Shown here: one piece after another, positions 16,193 through 24,961 of the stretch
Numbering within the stretch: position 1 is the first letter of the stretch
Layout of the letters: every line of letters starts with the position of its first letter
IMG/VR virus record: IMGVR_UViG_3300042691_015424
Span: 1 to 38,883 of that record
Reading direction: 5' to 3' (one strand)
DNA from: a virus
DNA: 38,883 nt
Notes under the pieces: generated by a model
What the model was told of the DNA's origin: nothing
Database searches by the model: none
What the model saw: the letters and a program-made list of their open reading frames with translations, nothing else
Translations under genes and position numbers: made by a program

Positions 16193-17694
16193 TGATTATA
16201 ACATATAATACAAACGGAACTCCAATGGGACAAAATAAGGCAGTAACTGCAAATCCTGTTACTCCTACTAAGATACTTGACCCATTAGGAGTTGGAGTTC
16301 AATCGGCTAAAATAGATTGGGGAGGAAATAATCCTCAGCCATTCATGGAATATAAAGTACCTACGCAGGTCATTGGACTTGTTCCTGTGTTTAAATGTTG
16401 TGATGCTTTGCTTCCTTGTAGAGCAGGATTTACAGTATATCACAAAGAGGGTGAATTAGATTATGTAACTATTCGACTTGTTTTAAATTCAGTTATTTTA
16501 GGTAGTGTAAATATTAATCCTATACCTACAATGGATGATGCTGCATTTCAAGCAGCAATACAGGCACTATTACCTGTTGGATATACTTGTACTGTAATAA
16601 GTTCAAATAATCAGCATAGAGTAGTTACTATTTATGCGCCATCCGTAACAATAGGTCAAGATTGCGGTGACTTACAAGTATTGAGTTCGGCAGATGGAGG
16701 TCATTACAATTATTACAACTTTACTGATGCTTCGTACTTTGAAAGTCCATGTGATGCAACTTGTGAATGTAAATCATATCCTGCCGACTATATTTCAAAC
16801 CCACAAGATTTTGCTCTTCCTGTGTTTGCATCGGATGAGTGTACAGATTTATACCAAAATGATTTTAATTCGTTTTTATTTAGTTATCAGTTTGGTTATG
16901 ATGCGCTTTACAATGAGGATTTTGTTTTACAAGAATGGGATGGTATAGGGTGGGTTGATATTGCAGTTTTAAATACTAATCAATATGGCATTGCTTACAA
17001 CAATAACTTTTTTAACCAGGGTGATGAAATATATTGCACAAATCTAAATTATCAAGGTTATCAAATAGACTGGCAAAAAGTTTATATGGAGTTAGGTGAG
17101 GGATTATATCGCTTTAAATTAACAAATGCAAAAGATGAGTATTGTTATGCTTCACCTCCGTTTTGCCTTAGAAAATATGATTGTCAATTAGTTGATGGTA
17201 CTGTGAAATTTGAGGCTCAATACGAGGGAGGTACTTTTGGAAGTATGACTCAACAAGGTACAACATGGAAATTTTGTTGCACAAATAAAGATAGTAAAAC
17301 AAAAGTTTATACTGTTCCAATTAAATGGAAAGATTCAATTCGTTTCTTTGGATTCTTTGGAAGAGAACAATATGAAACAAATCGTGATTTTATTAAGTAT
17401 GCAACAGGTGAGATAAAAAAAGTTCGTGATGAGTTAATTAAAACTTTCGATTTACGAACGGATAGATTACCTTTGTGGCTTCACCAAAGACTTGCAGCCT
17501 ACGGATTAATGGCAAATAAATTATTCGTTTCCGATTATAACAGGAACAATCCAAACCAAAATATCAAGCGATTTTATATCGTTGCTGATAGTGGTTATTC
17601 AATGGATTACAAAAACTATTCTCGTTATTCAAAGGTTTCTGATGTTAAGTTTAAAGAGGGTCAACAATTAATATTTAAAGACAACTGTTGTTAA
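16192..17694 (+). CDS. Tail protein, cysteine-containing (500 aa)
   Basis: The 500-aa product has several paired cysteines (VFKCCDALLPCRAGF, CDATCECKSYP, KFCCTNKDSK, and a C-terminal DNCC). The N-terminal third is beta-rich; a middle segment (YQIDWQKVYMELGEGLYRFK) and a later part (WKDSIRFFGFFGREQYETNR) resemble common Bacteroidota phage tail proteins of unknown role. The cysteines could hold metal or form disulfides in the finished particle. It starts and ends by TAATG overlaps, and is the last structural gene before the glycosyltransferase cassette. Confidence 0.6.
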   Translation: MIITYNTNGTPMGQNKAVTANPVTPTKILDPLGVGVQSAKIDWGGNNPQPFMEYKVPTQVIGLVPVFKCCDALLPCRAGFTVYHKEGELDYVTIRLVLNSVILGSVNINPIPTMDDAAFQAAIQALLPVGYTCTVISSNNQHRVVTIYAPSVTIGQDCGDLQVLSSADGGHYNYYNFTDASYFESPCDATCECKSYPADYISNPQDFALPVFASDECTDLYQNDFNSFLFSYQFGYDALYNEDFVLQEWDGIGWVDIAVLNTNQYGIAYNNNFFNQGDEIYCTNLNYQGYQIDWQKVYMELGEGLYRFKLTNAKDEYCYASPPFCLRKYDCQLVDGTVKFEAQYEGGTFGSMTQQGTTWKFCCTNKDSKTKVYTVPIKWKDSIRFFGFFGREQYETNRDFIKYATGEIKKVRDELIKTFDLRTDRLPLWLHQRLAAYGLMANKLFVSDYNRNNPNQNIKRFYIVADSGYSMDYKNYSRYSKVSDVKFKEGQQLIFKDNCC

Positions 17695-18416
17695 TGGAGA
17701 TACTTGTAAAATTCCCATCACGTGAAAGACCTCGACAGTTTGAAAAAACTTTGAAAGGCTATATTGAAAATCAATCAACTAATTATGTAAAATATTTAAT
17801 CACATTAGATTCTGATGATAAAAATATTGTTGCTTATGTAAATATTTGCGATAGGTTGATTTATCAAGGAGTAAAATTGAAATATATAACTGAAATAAGT
17901 ACAAGCAAAATAAAGGCAATTAATCGTGATATGGAATGGGCAGATAATTGGGAGATACTTGTACTTGCTTCTGATGATATGATTTGTAAACAAGCAGGAT
18001 GGGATTTAATATTGATTAACGAAATGGAAAATTATTTCCCAGATACAGATGGTGTTTTATGGCATTGGGATGGAGCAGATAGTAAAAATAGCGGAACTAA
18101 ACCAAAAATTATAAATAATCAACTTATGGGAGGATTAAATACTATGTGCATTTTAGGAAAAAAATATTATGACCGATTCGGATATATTTATCATCCAGAC
18201 TATTTAAACCTATGGTGTGATAATGAATTTACAGAGGTTAGCAAAAGACTTGATAAAGTATTTTATTCAGAGCAGGTATTATTTAGACATGAGCATTGGG
18301 CAAATGGCTCACAATGGTCACATACAAATGATGCTTTAATGAAAAAAACTCAATCAAGTTTTAGAAAAGATGAGCAGGTTTATAAAAAAAGACAAATATT
18401 GAATTTTGGATTATGA
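17694..18416 (+). CDS. Glycosyltransferase-like protein 1 (GT-A/GT2 type)
   Basis: Start chosen at the ATG at 17694 (TAATG with the previous stop) rather than a TTG 6 bases upstream. The 240-aa protein begins with the beta strand MEILVKFPSRERPRQF. It has a LITLDSDDKNI segment (DSDD at 39-42) and an ILVLASDDM segment (92-96) where GT-A enzymes bind nucleotide sugar and metal. A later NLWCDNEF and RHEHWANGSQW could bind the acceptor. It likely transfers a sugar from a nucleotide donor in the cytoplasm. It opens a block of five such genes. Donor and acceptor are unknown. Confidence 0.75.
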   Translation: MEILVKFPSRERPRQFEKTLKGYIENQSTNYVKYLITLDSDDKNIVAYVNICDRLIYQGVKLKYITEISTSKIKAINRDMEWADNWEILVLASDDMICKQAGWDLILINEMENYFPDTDGVLWHWDGADSKNSGTKPKIINNQLMGGLNTMCILGKKYYDRFGYIYHPDYLNLWCDNEFTEVSKRLDKVFYSEQVLFRHEHWANGSQWSHTNDALMKKTQSSFRKDEQVYKKRQILNFGL

Positions 18417-19090
18417 ATAAATTAATTACGCATCATTTAGGAATGGGTGATATGATAGTCCATAATGGATTGGTGCGTTATATTTATAATCGTGATAAAT
18501 CTAAATATGATAATATTTATTTGTTATGTTATGAGCATTACGCAGATAATGTTTTACGGATGTATTCGGATATTGATTTAAAATTACTTACAGTTAAAAA
18601 TGATAATGAGGTTTATGATAAAGTAAAAAACTTTGGTGGAGAGCAGGAAGATTTTCATTTAAATGATGAGCAAATAAGACAATATTTTTTAAATGATGGT
18701 GATGATATTTTTTACACATCAAAAGGTTACGATAAAAGTTTAAGAAAAAAGTTTTATATTTTCCGTGATATTAAAAAAGAAAATGAAGTTTATAAAAACA
18801 TTGTTGGTAATTTGGATAAATATATTTTTGTACATGATGATATTGAACGAGGGTTTAAAATTACTCAACACCATAATGATTTGCCTGTTATAAGGATTCC
18901 AAAAGATATACCGATATTTGATACGTTAAAGATTTTAGAATGTGCTAATGAATGTCATGTTATTAGTTCGGCTTTTGTTTGTTTGCTTCAATCAATGCCA
19001 TCGCTTAATAAAAACGTTTATGTACATACAACAGTAAGAAATAAGGATTTAGAAACATATTTTAAACGTGATGGCTTAAAAACAATATAA
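18413..19090 (+). CDS. Glycosyltransferase-like protein 2 (GT-B-like)
   Basis: The 225-aa protein begins MNKLITHHLGMGDMIVHNGL, the Gly-rich opening of GT-B or heptosyltransferase-like folds. It shows KYDNIYLLCYEHYADNVLRM and a later FDTLKILECANECHVISSAF, which recalls the phosphate-binding stretch of GT9/GT-B proteins. At 225 aa it is shorter than full GT-B enzymes (about 350 aa). It overlaps both neighbours by 1-4 bp. A sugar transfer or sugar-related role is inferred from this and from the adjacent GT genes. Confidence 0.55.
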   Translation: MNKLITHHLGMGDMIVHNGLVRYIYNRDKSKYDNIYLLCYEHYADNVLRMYSDIDLKLLTVKNDNEVYDKVKNFGGEQEDFHLNDEQIRQYFLNDGDDIFYTSKGYDKSLRKKFYIFRDIKKENEVYKNIVGNLDKYIFVHDDIERGFKITQHHNDLPVIRIPKDIPIFDTLKILECANECHVISSAFVCLLQSMPSLNKNVYVHTTVRNKDLETYFKRDGLKTI

Positions 19091-19416
19091 TGGAAACACC
19101 TGGAACATTAACCGATAAATTAATTACTGTTGACCTTAAAATGTGGAATAATCAAGAGGCACTTTATGAAATTCGTAGAATGTCATTTGAGCAATTTCAC
19201 GATAAATACAAAGGAACTGAGGAACTTTATAATATACTTAAAAAGGCTTGTGATTTAAACGTTCAAAGGAATAACTTGATGCATGAACTTGATGAAAAGT
19301 TTATTGAAATGTTTGAATTGTTTGCTGAATATATGAATTTCGATTTAGGAAAAATAAATAATACAATGGCAAGAATTAAAGAAAAATATTCAATTAAACC
19401 ACATAAAACATATTAA
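19090..19416 (+). CDS. 108-aa conserved protein in glycosyltransferase cassette
   Basis: The protein begins METPGTLTDKLITVDLKMWN and is helical and charged (ILKKACDLNVQRNNLMHELD). I recall similar METxGxLxDKL...NxQRNxLxxEID proteins beside sugar genes in other phages and bacteria, without known function. It is joined to its neighbours by a 1-bp overlap (TAATG) upstream and a back-to-back stop/ATG downstream. The context suggests a partner of the glycosyltransferases, for example a chaperone or acceptor, but this is inference. Confidence 0.65.
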   Translation: METPGTLTDKLITVDLKMWNNQEALYEIRRMSFEQFHDKYKGTEELYNILKKACDLNVQRNNLMHELDEKFIEMFELFAEYMNFDLGKINNTMARIKEKYSIKPHKTY

Positions 19417-19542
19417 ATGACAGACTATGAATTATTTGAAATATTATTTAAAAATTATGATGGTAAAATTAGCATTGAAGATTATGTAAAAAAATTAAAA
19501 AACATAATCAATGAAGTATATTATCAATTAAAAAATCAATAA
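19417..19542 (+). CDS. 41-aa hypothetical protein
   Basis: The ATG at 19417 directly follows the previous TAA and the ORF ends by a 1-bp overlap with the next ATG. The peptide (MTDYELFEILFKNYDGKISI...) is helical and acidic at the N-terminus, basic in the middle. A KNYDGKISIED stretch looks a little like an EF-hand loop but lacks the full set of metal ligands. No family recognised. Confidence 0.6.
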   Translation: MTDYELFEILFKNYDGKISIEDYVKKLKNIINEVYYQLKNQ

Positions 19543-20141
19543 TGGCAAGACCTATATTATCAATTTGCATTCCTACTGTCAATGGCAGGGAAAATTCTTT
19601 TGAAAATCTTTATAACGAAATTAAAAGACAAATAACTGAATTAAAAGCCACAAAAAAAGTTGAGATAATCGTAAAAAAGGATAACAAAGAGATTTCAATT
19701 GGTGAAAAGCGAGATATAATGTACAAGCAATGTAAAGGTAAATATTCAGTTCAAATTGATGATGATGATATGATTAGTCCAGATTATGTTGAGCAAATAT
19801 TAAAAGCAGCGGAAACAGATACAGATTGCATTACATACATGGAACATTGTACTATTGATGGGAAAAAGAGTAAATCATTATTTACTTTAAAATTTCCACA
19901 ATGGGCAGACCTTAAAACACCAGTAAACGGATGTATAAGAGTAAGAACACCATTTTTTAAAACACCGATTAAAACAAAGATTTGTAAAAAGATAGGAGTT
20001 AAGGATATGAGATTTGGTGAAGACCATGATTTCTCAAAACGTATTTATGCAAATTTAATAAGTGAATATTTTATAAACGAGGACTTGTATTATTATCAAT
20101 ACACCAGAACACCATTTAATCAGCGTTATGGCATCAAATAA
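19542..20141 (+). CDS. Glycosyltransferase family 2-like protein
   Basis: The 199-aa protein has the clearest GT2 signature of the cassette. A nucleotide-binding strand ILSICIPTVNGRENSF (5-20) is followed by KVEIIVKKDNKEISIGEKR and then QIDDDDMISPDYVE, with DDDD at 73-76 acting as the metal/UDP-binding DxD motif. A later KDMRFGEDHDFSKR matches the ED-type catalytic base region. It should transfer a sugar from a nucleotide donor with inversion. The acceptor is unknown; virion proteins are candidates because the genes lie within the late operon. Confidence 0.88.
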   Translation: MARPILSICIPTVNGRENSFENLYNEIKRQITELKATKKVEIIVKKDNKEISIGEKRDIMYKQCKGKYSVQIDDDDMISPDYVEQILKAAETDTDCITYMEHCTIDGKKSKSLFTLKFPQWADLKTPVNGCIRVRTPFFKTPIKTKICKKIGVKDMRFGEDHDFSKRIYANLISEYFINEDLYYYQYTRTPFNQRYGIK

Positions 20142-20787
20142 ATGCGTTATAAATGCTGCAATTGGTCAATGGTACCCTAAAGGTCAGAAAAGGCTTTTGG
20201 ATTCGTTAAAAGGCAATTTTGATGGTGAAATATTAACCTGGACTGAATTTCCATCGGTTGATTACGATACAAATAATATTTACAATGTTAAAGCAGCTTG
20301 TTTGGAGGCTGCTATAAATCAAGGATTTGAATTAATTTTGTGGGCAGATTGTTCAATGTGGGCAATTAAAGATATTTCACCAATATTTGATATAATTGAA
20401 AAAGATGGATTTTATGTTGAAACAAACGGAATGAATTGCGCACAGGAATGTTCTGATAACTGTTTAGGGTATTTTAATGTAAATAGAAATGATGCTGAAT
20501 TAATGCCAATGTGCAGTTCTGGATTAATAGGAATAAATGTTAAGCATGAAAAAGGTAAAACATTTGCTGAAAAATGGATTCAGTCGGCAAAGGATGGAGT
20601 ATTTGCAGGCAGTAGGTTACACGATGGGCAAAGTATGGATTTCCGTTTTAAATGGCATAGACAAGACCAAAGCGCAGCATCAATTATTGCAAATCAATTA
20701 GGATTAAATATGTATCCATTAGGTAAATACATGAATTATTCTCCAAATGATAACTCAAATTTGATTTTTTTATGTCAAGGAATGTAA
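20128..20787 (+). CDS. Glycosyltransferase-like protein 4
   Basis: The 219-aa protein starts at the ATG at 20128, 14 bases inside the previous gene. It has a strand-rich N-terminus (CVINAAIGQWYPKGQKRLLD) and an ELILWADCSMWAI segment (WADCS at 72-76) at the place of a DxD motif. HDGQSMDFRFKWHRQDQSAA may contain the acceptor-side acids. It resembles nucleotide-diphospho-sugar transferase-fold proteins of Bacteroidota phages. The DxD is altered to DCS, so metal binding may differ or activity may be lost. Confidence 0.65.
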   Translation: MASNKCVINAAIGQWYPKGQKRLLDSLKGNFDGEILTWTEFPSVDYDTNNIYNVKAACLEAAINQGFELILWADCSMWAIKDISPIFDIIEKDGFYVETNGMNCAQECSDNCLGYFNVNRNDAELMPMCSSGLIGINVKHEKGKTFAEKWIQSAKDGVFAGSRLHDGQSMDFRFKWHRQDQSAASIIANQLGLNMYPLGKYMNYSPNDNSNLIFLCQGM

Positions 20788-21635
20788 ATAAAGGAGTTTG
20801 CATAATTACAGCAGGCAGTCCGTATTATGGTGGATGGGCATTAAATCTCGCAATGGGATTAAAACATACGGATGAAAAAACAAATATTACTTTACTCAAT
20901 TACGGATTAGGCAATAACCACATCAAGCCTTATTTACATATTTTCGATAATGTTATTGATATTCCAAAAGAAATGATACTGCGTAATGGATTTGAAAGCA
21001 TGATTCGTTCTAAGTTATTTTTGCATGATTTAAGTCCATATGAGGAAACAATATTTATCGATGCTGATGTTATTTGGTTTCCATTTAAACCTATTAGTCA
21101 GTTGTTCGATGAGTTACAAGGTCTTGACTTTACAATCGGTTGCAGGTCATTTTCGGAACTTGATTCAAAGCCTCGACTCGTATGGTCAAAAGCAGAGGAT
21201 TTAAAGCAGTTTGGTGATAAATGCTATAATCTATCATCTGAGTTTATTTATTTCCGTAAAAGCGATAAAAACGATAAATTCTTTGATTTATGTAAGTCAA
21301 TATTTGATAATCCTCCGATAAATTATACTCGTTTTGATGGAGGAGTTCCAGATGAACTTGCTTTTCAAATAGCGATGATGATGACAGATATTAAACCACA
21401 TAAAGTTCCATTTTTACCTTTTTATTGGGAATCTTACGAAAAGAAAATGAAAAAAGTTCCCGAAATTTACAATACTGAATATTATGGTTATTCGATTGGA
21501 GGAGCAGCTATAAATTCACATCAAAAATTGATTTACGATAATTTAGTGCGTTTTTACTCCTCAAAATTTGGCATAAAGAATCCATTTTTATGCAAAAGCA
21601 AAAAAGAATTATTTAAAACAAGAACTGTAATTTAA
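20772..21635 (+). CDS. Glycosyltransferase-like protein 5 (GT8-like)
   Basis: The 287-aa protein has the pattern of retaining GT8 enzymes: GVCIITAGSPYYGGWALNLA at the N-terminus, then EETIFIDADVIWF with DAD at 97-99 as the metal site, and FDGGVPDELAFQ further on. GT8 proteins use UDP-sugars and extend glycans. The start lies 16 bases inside the previous gene. It closes the cassette; 4 bases later the portal gene begins. Its normal length suggests a working enzyme. Confidence 0.82.
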   Translation: MSRNVNKGVCIITAGSPYYGGWALNLAMGLKHTDEKTNITLLNYGLGNNHIKPYLHIFDNVIDIPKEMILRNGFESMIRSKLFLHDLSPYEETIFIDADVIWFPFKPISQLFDELQGLDFTIGCRSFSELDSKPRLVWSKAEDLKQFGDKCYNLSSEFIYFRKSDKNDKFFDLCKSIFDNPPINYTRFDGGVPDELAFQIAMMMTDIKPHKVPFLPFYWESYEKKMKKVPEIYNTEYYGYSIGGAAINSHQKLIYDNLVRFYSSKFGIKNPFLCKSKKELFKTRTVI

Positions 21636-21639
21636 AAAA

Positions 21640-23640
21640 ATGGAAACTAAAAAAATTGATGTTGAATTTATTAAGCCTTATTTCTGGTCGAATAAAAGGC
21701 ATAAAAATTATTTAAAAGCAAAAGATGTTGCTCACCATATACAATTTCACTTTAATGGTTATTTTCAAAAACCATATAATGAAAATGAGGGAGCAAGTAA
21801 AGATGCATCAGATATAAACCCATATTTCATGCGTTTGATTGATGCTCGCAGACCATCCGAAAGCGATATGATTAAGAAATTTCGTAGGAACTTGTATTTA
21901 CCAATTACTAAAGCACCCTGCGACAAAGTATTAACCTCTTTACAAAAGATTTTTAAATCTTCTGATTGGACAATTTCATACGATGAAACTGAAACTCCAA
22001 AGTCATTACCAGAAAATTTATCTCTTTACGAATATTGCGAAAATGCTTATCCTAATGACAATAGCATTGAACGTTGGGCAAGTAAAAACCTATTACGTTG
22101 GATGCTAACAGACCCAAATGGAATAGTAGTTGTAATGCCTTTAAGTTGGAATGAGCCTGTAGGTAGTTTACTTAGACCTTATGCTCATATAATTCAAAGC
22201 AGAGATGTTTTTGATTATCGTTATGGAGAATATTTTGTTTTCCTTTCTCCTTATATGCATCAATATAAAAAAGCAAATGGTGAAATTGCGTATGGTAAAA
22301 TTATCACTACTGTAACTGCGGATAAGTTTTATGATGCTAAACAAGTTAGTGAAGATGAATTTATAATTGAAGAGCATTATCATGGGTGCGGTGAAATACC
22401 TGCGTGGCATTTAGGAGGAGAAACTAAAACTCCAGATATATTCCAACCTTATTATGATAGTTTTATACAGGGTATGTTACCTGGACTTGATGCTGCTGCT
22501 TGTGATTTTAGTGATTTGCAAGCTGAGAAAGTACAGCATTTATTCTCAACAATGTGGTATTATCAAGCGCAGAATTGTAACGTTTGTCAAGGAATGGGTA
22601 ATGTACTTGCAGAGGGTAAACAAGTTATTTGCCCAGAGTGTAAAGGTAGAGGAGGATTGGCTTTCTCTCCATATAGAGCCTATGAAATAAATCCAAATTC
22701 AAGTGGTTTTCAAGGAAAAGATATTCCAACACCGCCAATGGGATATGTTACTAAAGACACTACAGAAATGATTGAATTAATGAGAAAAGAAATAAACTTT
22801 GAAATTCAACAATCATTCTCAGCAGTACATATGGAATACTTAAATCAAATTCCATTAAATCAATCTGGAGTTGCAAAAGCATTAGATATGACTGAGGCTA
22901 ATCATTTTGCTTATAAAATATCCTCACAGGTAGTTGATGAACATATTAATCCAATTTATTGGTTTACTTGTCAAATGAGGTATCTAATGCTCGTACCAAA
23001 TCAAGAGGAAAGAGAAAAAATGATTCCAAATATTCCTGTTCCTTGTAAGTTTGATTTCCTTACTGATATTGAAGCAGAGGCAAACATGACTGCAATTGTA
23101 AATTCAAATGCGTCATCTAAACTTAAAAAATTAGCTGAGAAAAATTATATTAATGCTAAATACAATGATGTTCCTGCGGTTATAAATAGAATAAGAATAA
23201 TTGAAGACCATGACCCATTACCAAATTACACAGTTGATGAAATTACTGGAATGGTTATGGCAGGATTAATTAGTAAAATAGATGCAGTTTTACATACATA
23301 CATTGAAACTTTTGCAGTTCAAATTATCGCTGAGGGTGAGGAATTTTTTAAGTTGGAATTTGAAAAACAACATGAGATTCTTTACAAAATGGCTGATTTA
23401 AAAATGAAGCAACTTGATGTAGCAACTGAGATTAAAGAAATGTATAAATTAGCTGAGGAAACGGAAATGGAAGAGGAGGAGGATGAAAACGAAATGGAAG
23501 AGGAACAAGATAATGAAATGGAAAATGAAATGGAATATGGTGAAAGTGAAACTAAGAACTTAACTAAAGAACGTATTGAAGCTAAAAAGACAGGTGAAAA
23601 ACAAAGATTAAAGGAGAGAGATAGTTTAAGAAATGGCTAA
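21640..23640 (+). CDS. Portal protein with internal CxxC zinc-binding motif
   Basis: The 666-aa protein has the size and features of Bacteroidota siphophage portals, including YFMRLIDARRPSESDMIKKF near residue 65-85. Its C-terminus is acidic (EETEMEEEEDENEMEEEQ), as in many portals. Residues 313-339 contain C313-x2-C316-QGMG and C331-x2-C334-KGRG, the CxxCxGxG pattern of the DnaJ cysteine-rich region, so a zinc site is likely. The portal forms the DNA channel at one capsid vertex. It is followed by an 8-bp overlap with the MuF-like gene. The large distance from the terminase gene is unusual. Confidence 0.82.
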   Translation: METKKIDVEFIKPYFWSNKRHKNYLKAKDVAHHIQFHFNGYFQKPYNENEGASKDASDINPYFMRLIDARRPSESDMIKKFRRNLYLPITKAPCDKVLTSLQKIFKSSDWTISYDETETPKSLPENLSLYEYCENAYPNDNSIERWASKNLLRWMLTDPNGIVVVMPLSWNEPVGSLLRPYAHIIQSRDVFDYRYGEYFVFLSPYMHQYKKANGEIAYGKIITTVTADKFYDAKQVSEDEFIIEEHYHGCGEIPAWHLGGETKTPDIFQPYYDSFIQGMLPGLDAAACDFSDLQAEKVQHLFSTMWYYQAQNCNVCQGMGNVLAEGKQVICPECKGRGGLAFSPYRAYEINPNSSGFQGKDIPTPPMGYVTKDTTEMIELMRKEINFEIQQSFSAVHMEYLNQIPLNQSGVAKALDMTEANHFAYKISSQVVDEHINPIYWFTCQMRYLMLVPNQEEREKMIPNIPVPCKFDFLTDIEAEANMTAIVNSNASSKLKKLAEKNYINAKYNDVPAVINRIRIIEDHDPLPNYTVDEITGMVMAGLISKIDAVLHTYIETFAVQIIAEGEEFFKLEFEKQHEILYKMADLKMKQLDVATEIKEMYKLAEETEMEEEEDENEMEEEQDNEMENEMEYGESETKNLTKERIEAKKTGEKQRLKERDSLRNG

Positions 23641-24562
23641 TCTTAAAAACATAGTTGATGTAACCGATGAAATCGTTGAGGGTTTTGCGGATAAAATGGG
23701 TAAAGTTCAAAAGAAACTTTATAATAAGGTTTTTGCCATTGTTAAGGAAATTAGCGTTGATGCTGATGGAAATATTAAAAGGACTGTAGATAATTTTAAT
23801 AAGGTAAATCGCATTCAATCTACTCTTCAATCGGTTGTAAATAACCCAGAGTATAAAAAGTTGGTTGGTACTTTAAATTCAAGTATTAAAGATATTACTA
23901 AGCTACAAGAGAAATTCTTTAAAAAAGAAATAGATGATTTTACAGACCCAAAAATACTTGAAACTTTAAAAAAACAATCACTTGATAATGCTGTTACACA
24001 ATTAACTGAGGCAGGTATAAATGCAAATGTATCAGAGGCAGCAGGAAAAATTGTTTCAGATGGAGTAAAAGCAGGAGATTCATTTTTTAAAATGAATAGG
24101 CAGTTACAGGATTTTATTTTAGGTACACCAGATGTTCCAGGTAAATTAGTTAGTTATACAAAGCAAGTTGTTAATGATACTTTACACGGTCAAGCAAGGA
24201 ACTTTAATTCATTGGTTGCGGTAGATTTAGAATTACAATGGTATCAATACGTTGGTGCATTGGTTAAAGGAGTCAAAAATAAAACCAATAATAAAAGGCA
24301 TGGAGGTAGTAGAGAATGGTGTATTGCTTTAGTTAGTAAACAATGGATTCATGAATCTGAATTACCTGCTATTTGTAGAGGAAATATTGGAGGTAAAACA
24401 GTTAGTTTAGCAGGGTTAATGCCTAATACAACTAAGGATAACGTAGTTGATAGATGTGGAGGTTATAATTGTAATCATCAAATGATTCCTGTTCCTGCTG
24501 AATTTGTACCTAAAAACATAAGAGCTAAATTTGAAAAAAATGAAAACGAAGAGGAAACGTAA
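23633..24562 (+). CDS. MuF-like minor head protein
   Basis: The 309-aa protein follows the portal gene directly, as phage minor head proteins do. The first 200 residues are helical (KDITKLQEKFFKKEIDDFTD). The C-terminal 100 residues hold conserved-looking His/Cys positions (KRHGGSREWCIALVSKQWIH, then DRCGGYNCNHQMIPVPAEFV), like the end of MuF/SPP1 gp7-type proteins. Such proteins travel with the portal into the head. Whether this one carries an enzymatic domain is not clear. The assignment is from position plus this C-terminal pattern. Confidence 0.7.
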   Translation: MANLKNIVDVTDEIVEGFADKMGKVQKKLYNKVFAIVKEISVDADGNIKRTVDNFNKVNRIQSTLQSVVNNPEYKKLVGTLNSSIKDITKLQEKFFKKEIDDFTDPKILETLKKQSLDNAVTQLTEAGINANVSEAAGKIVSDGVKAGDSFFKMNRQLQDFILGTPDVPGKLVSYTKQVVNDTLHGQARNFNSLVAVDLELQWYQYVGALVKGVKNKTNNKRHGGSREWCIALVSKQWIHESELPAICRGNIGGKTVSLAGLMPNTTKDNVVDRCGGYNCNHQMIPVPAEFVPKNIRAKFEKNENEEET

Positions 24563-24659
24563 AGAAATCAAAAAAAATTCTGAATTAATTTATCAATTAA
24601 AATTAAAGTCAGAAAATGATTTTATTTTAAAAGCTAATTATCTTTGCAATCGTAAATGA
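24540..24659 (+). CDS. 39-aa basic hypothetical protein
   Basis: The ATG lies 23 bases inside the MuF-like gene and the TGA overlaps the next start by 4 bases (ATGA), the coupling used across this operon. The peptide begins MKTKRKRKEIKKNSELIYQL and is strongly basic. It contains the promoter-like element of the next gene within its 3' end. Short length leaves doubt; the junctions argue for a real gene. Confidence 0.45.
   Translation: MKTKRKRKEIKKNSELIYQLKLKSENDFILKANYLCNRK
24639..24646 (+). promoter_or_regulatory. TAnnTTTG element before small paralogue B
   Basis: TATCTTTG, followed by C, fits TAnnTTTG and lies 9 bases before the ATG at 24656. The sequence from TAATTAT to ATCGT closely matches the element before paralogue A at 6976-6983. 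No clear -33 TTG is visible. Confidence 0.45.
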
Positions 24660-24877
24660 CACCTAGACAAAAAGCTGCGGATATTTATAAACAGTACAAT
24701 CAATTACCTCTAAAGCATAAGGTAATTAAAGACCTATGTTATTATTTTTGTGAGGAAATGATGATGGTTGAAACATGGGTATATCAAGATAAATGGTTAA
24801 TAATGAATTTTGAGGGTAAATGGAGTTGGACAGACTATTGGATTGAGGTGAAAAGAGAAATATTAATGATAAAATGA
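24656..24877 (+). CDS. Small hypothetical protein, paralogue B
   Basis: The 73-aa protein (MTPRQKAADIYKQYNQLPLK...) is a paralogue of the 6989-7210 product and has the same length. Both open with [M/V]-x-P-x-x-KAA-[DE]-I and close with YW-x-x-VK-x-EI. The middle is not conserved; this copy has aromatic residues (WLIMNFEGKWSWTDYW). Its own promoter-like element suggests separate control from the head genes around it. Function is unknown. Such copies scattered through a phage genome behave like small accessory (moron-type) genes. Confidence 0.8.
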   Translation: MTPRQKAADIYKQYNQLPLKHKVIKDLCYYFCEEMMMVETWVYQDKWLIMNFEGKWSWTDYWIEVKREILMIK

Positions 24878-24879
24878 AA

Positions 24880-24935
24880 GGGAGGCAATAAATACCTCCC
24901 TAAACGAAACAACACAAAGCCTCAACCACAAGGCT
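24880..24935 (+). terminator. Two short hairpins after paralogue B
   Basis: GGGAGG (24880-24885) pairs with CCTCCC (24895-24900), and AGCCT (24918-24922) with AGGCT (24931-24935). The first begins 3 bases after the stop of paralogue B. Neither is followed by a T-run, so they are weak terminators at best and may stabilise or process the transcript. Confidence 0.4.
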
Positions 24936-24961
24936 GAACAAAACTAATAAAAAAAACACAA

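Noticed and set aside
19417-19542. EF-hand in the 41-aa protein
   Set aside because: The loop lacks the first and several later calcium ligands.
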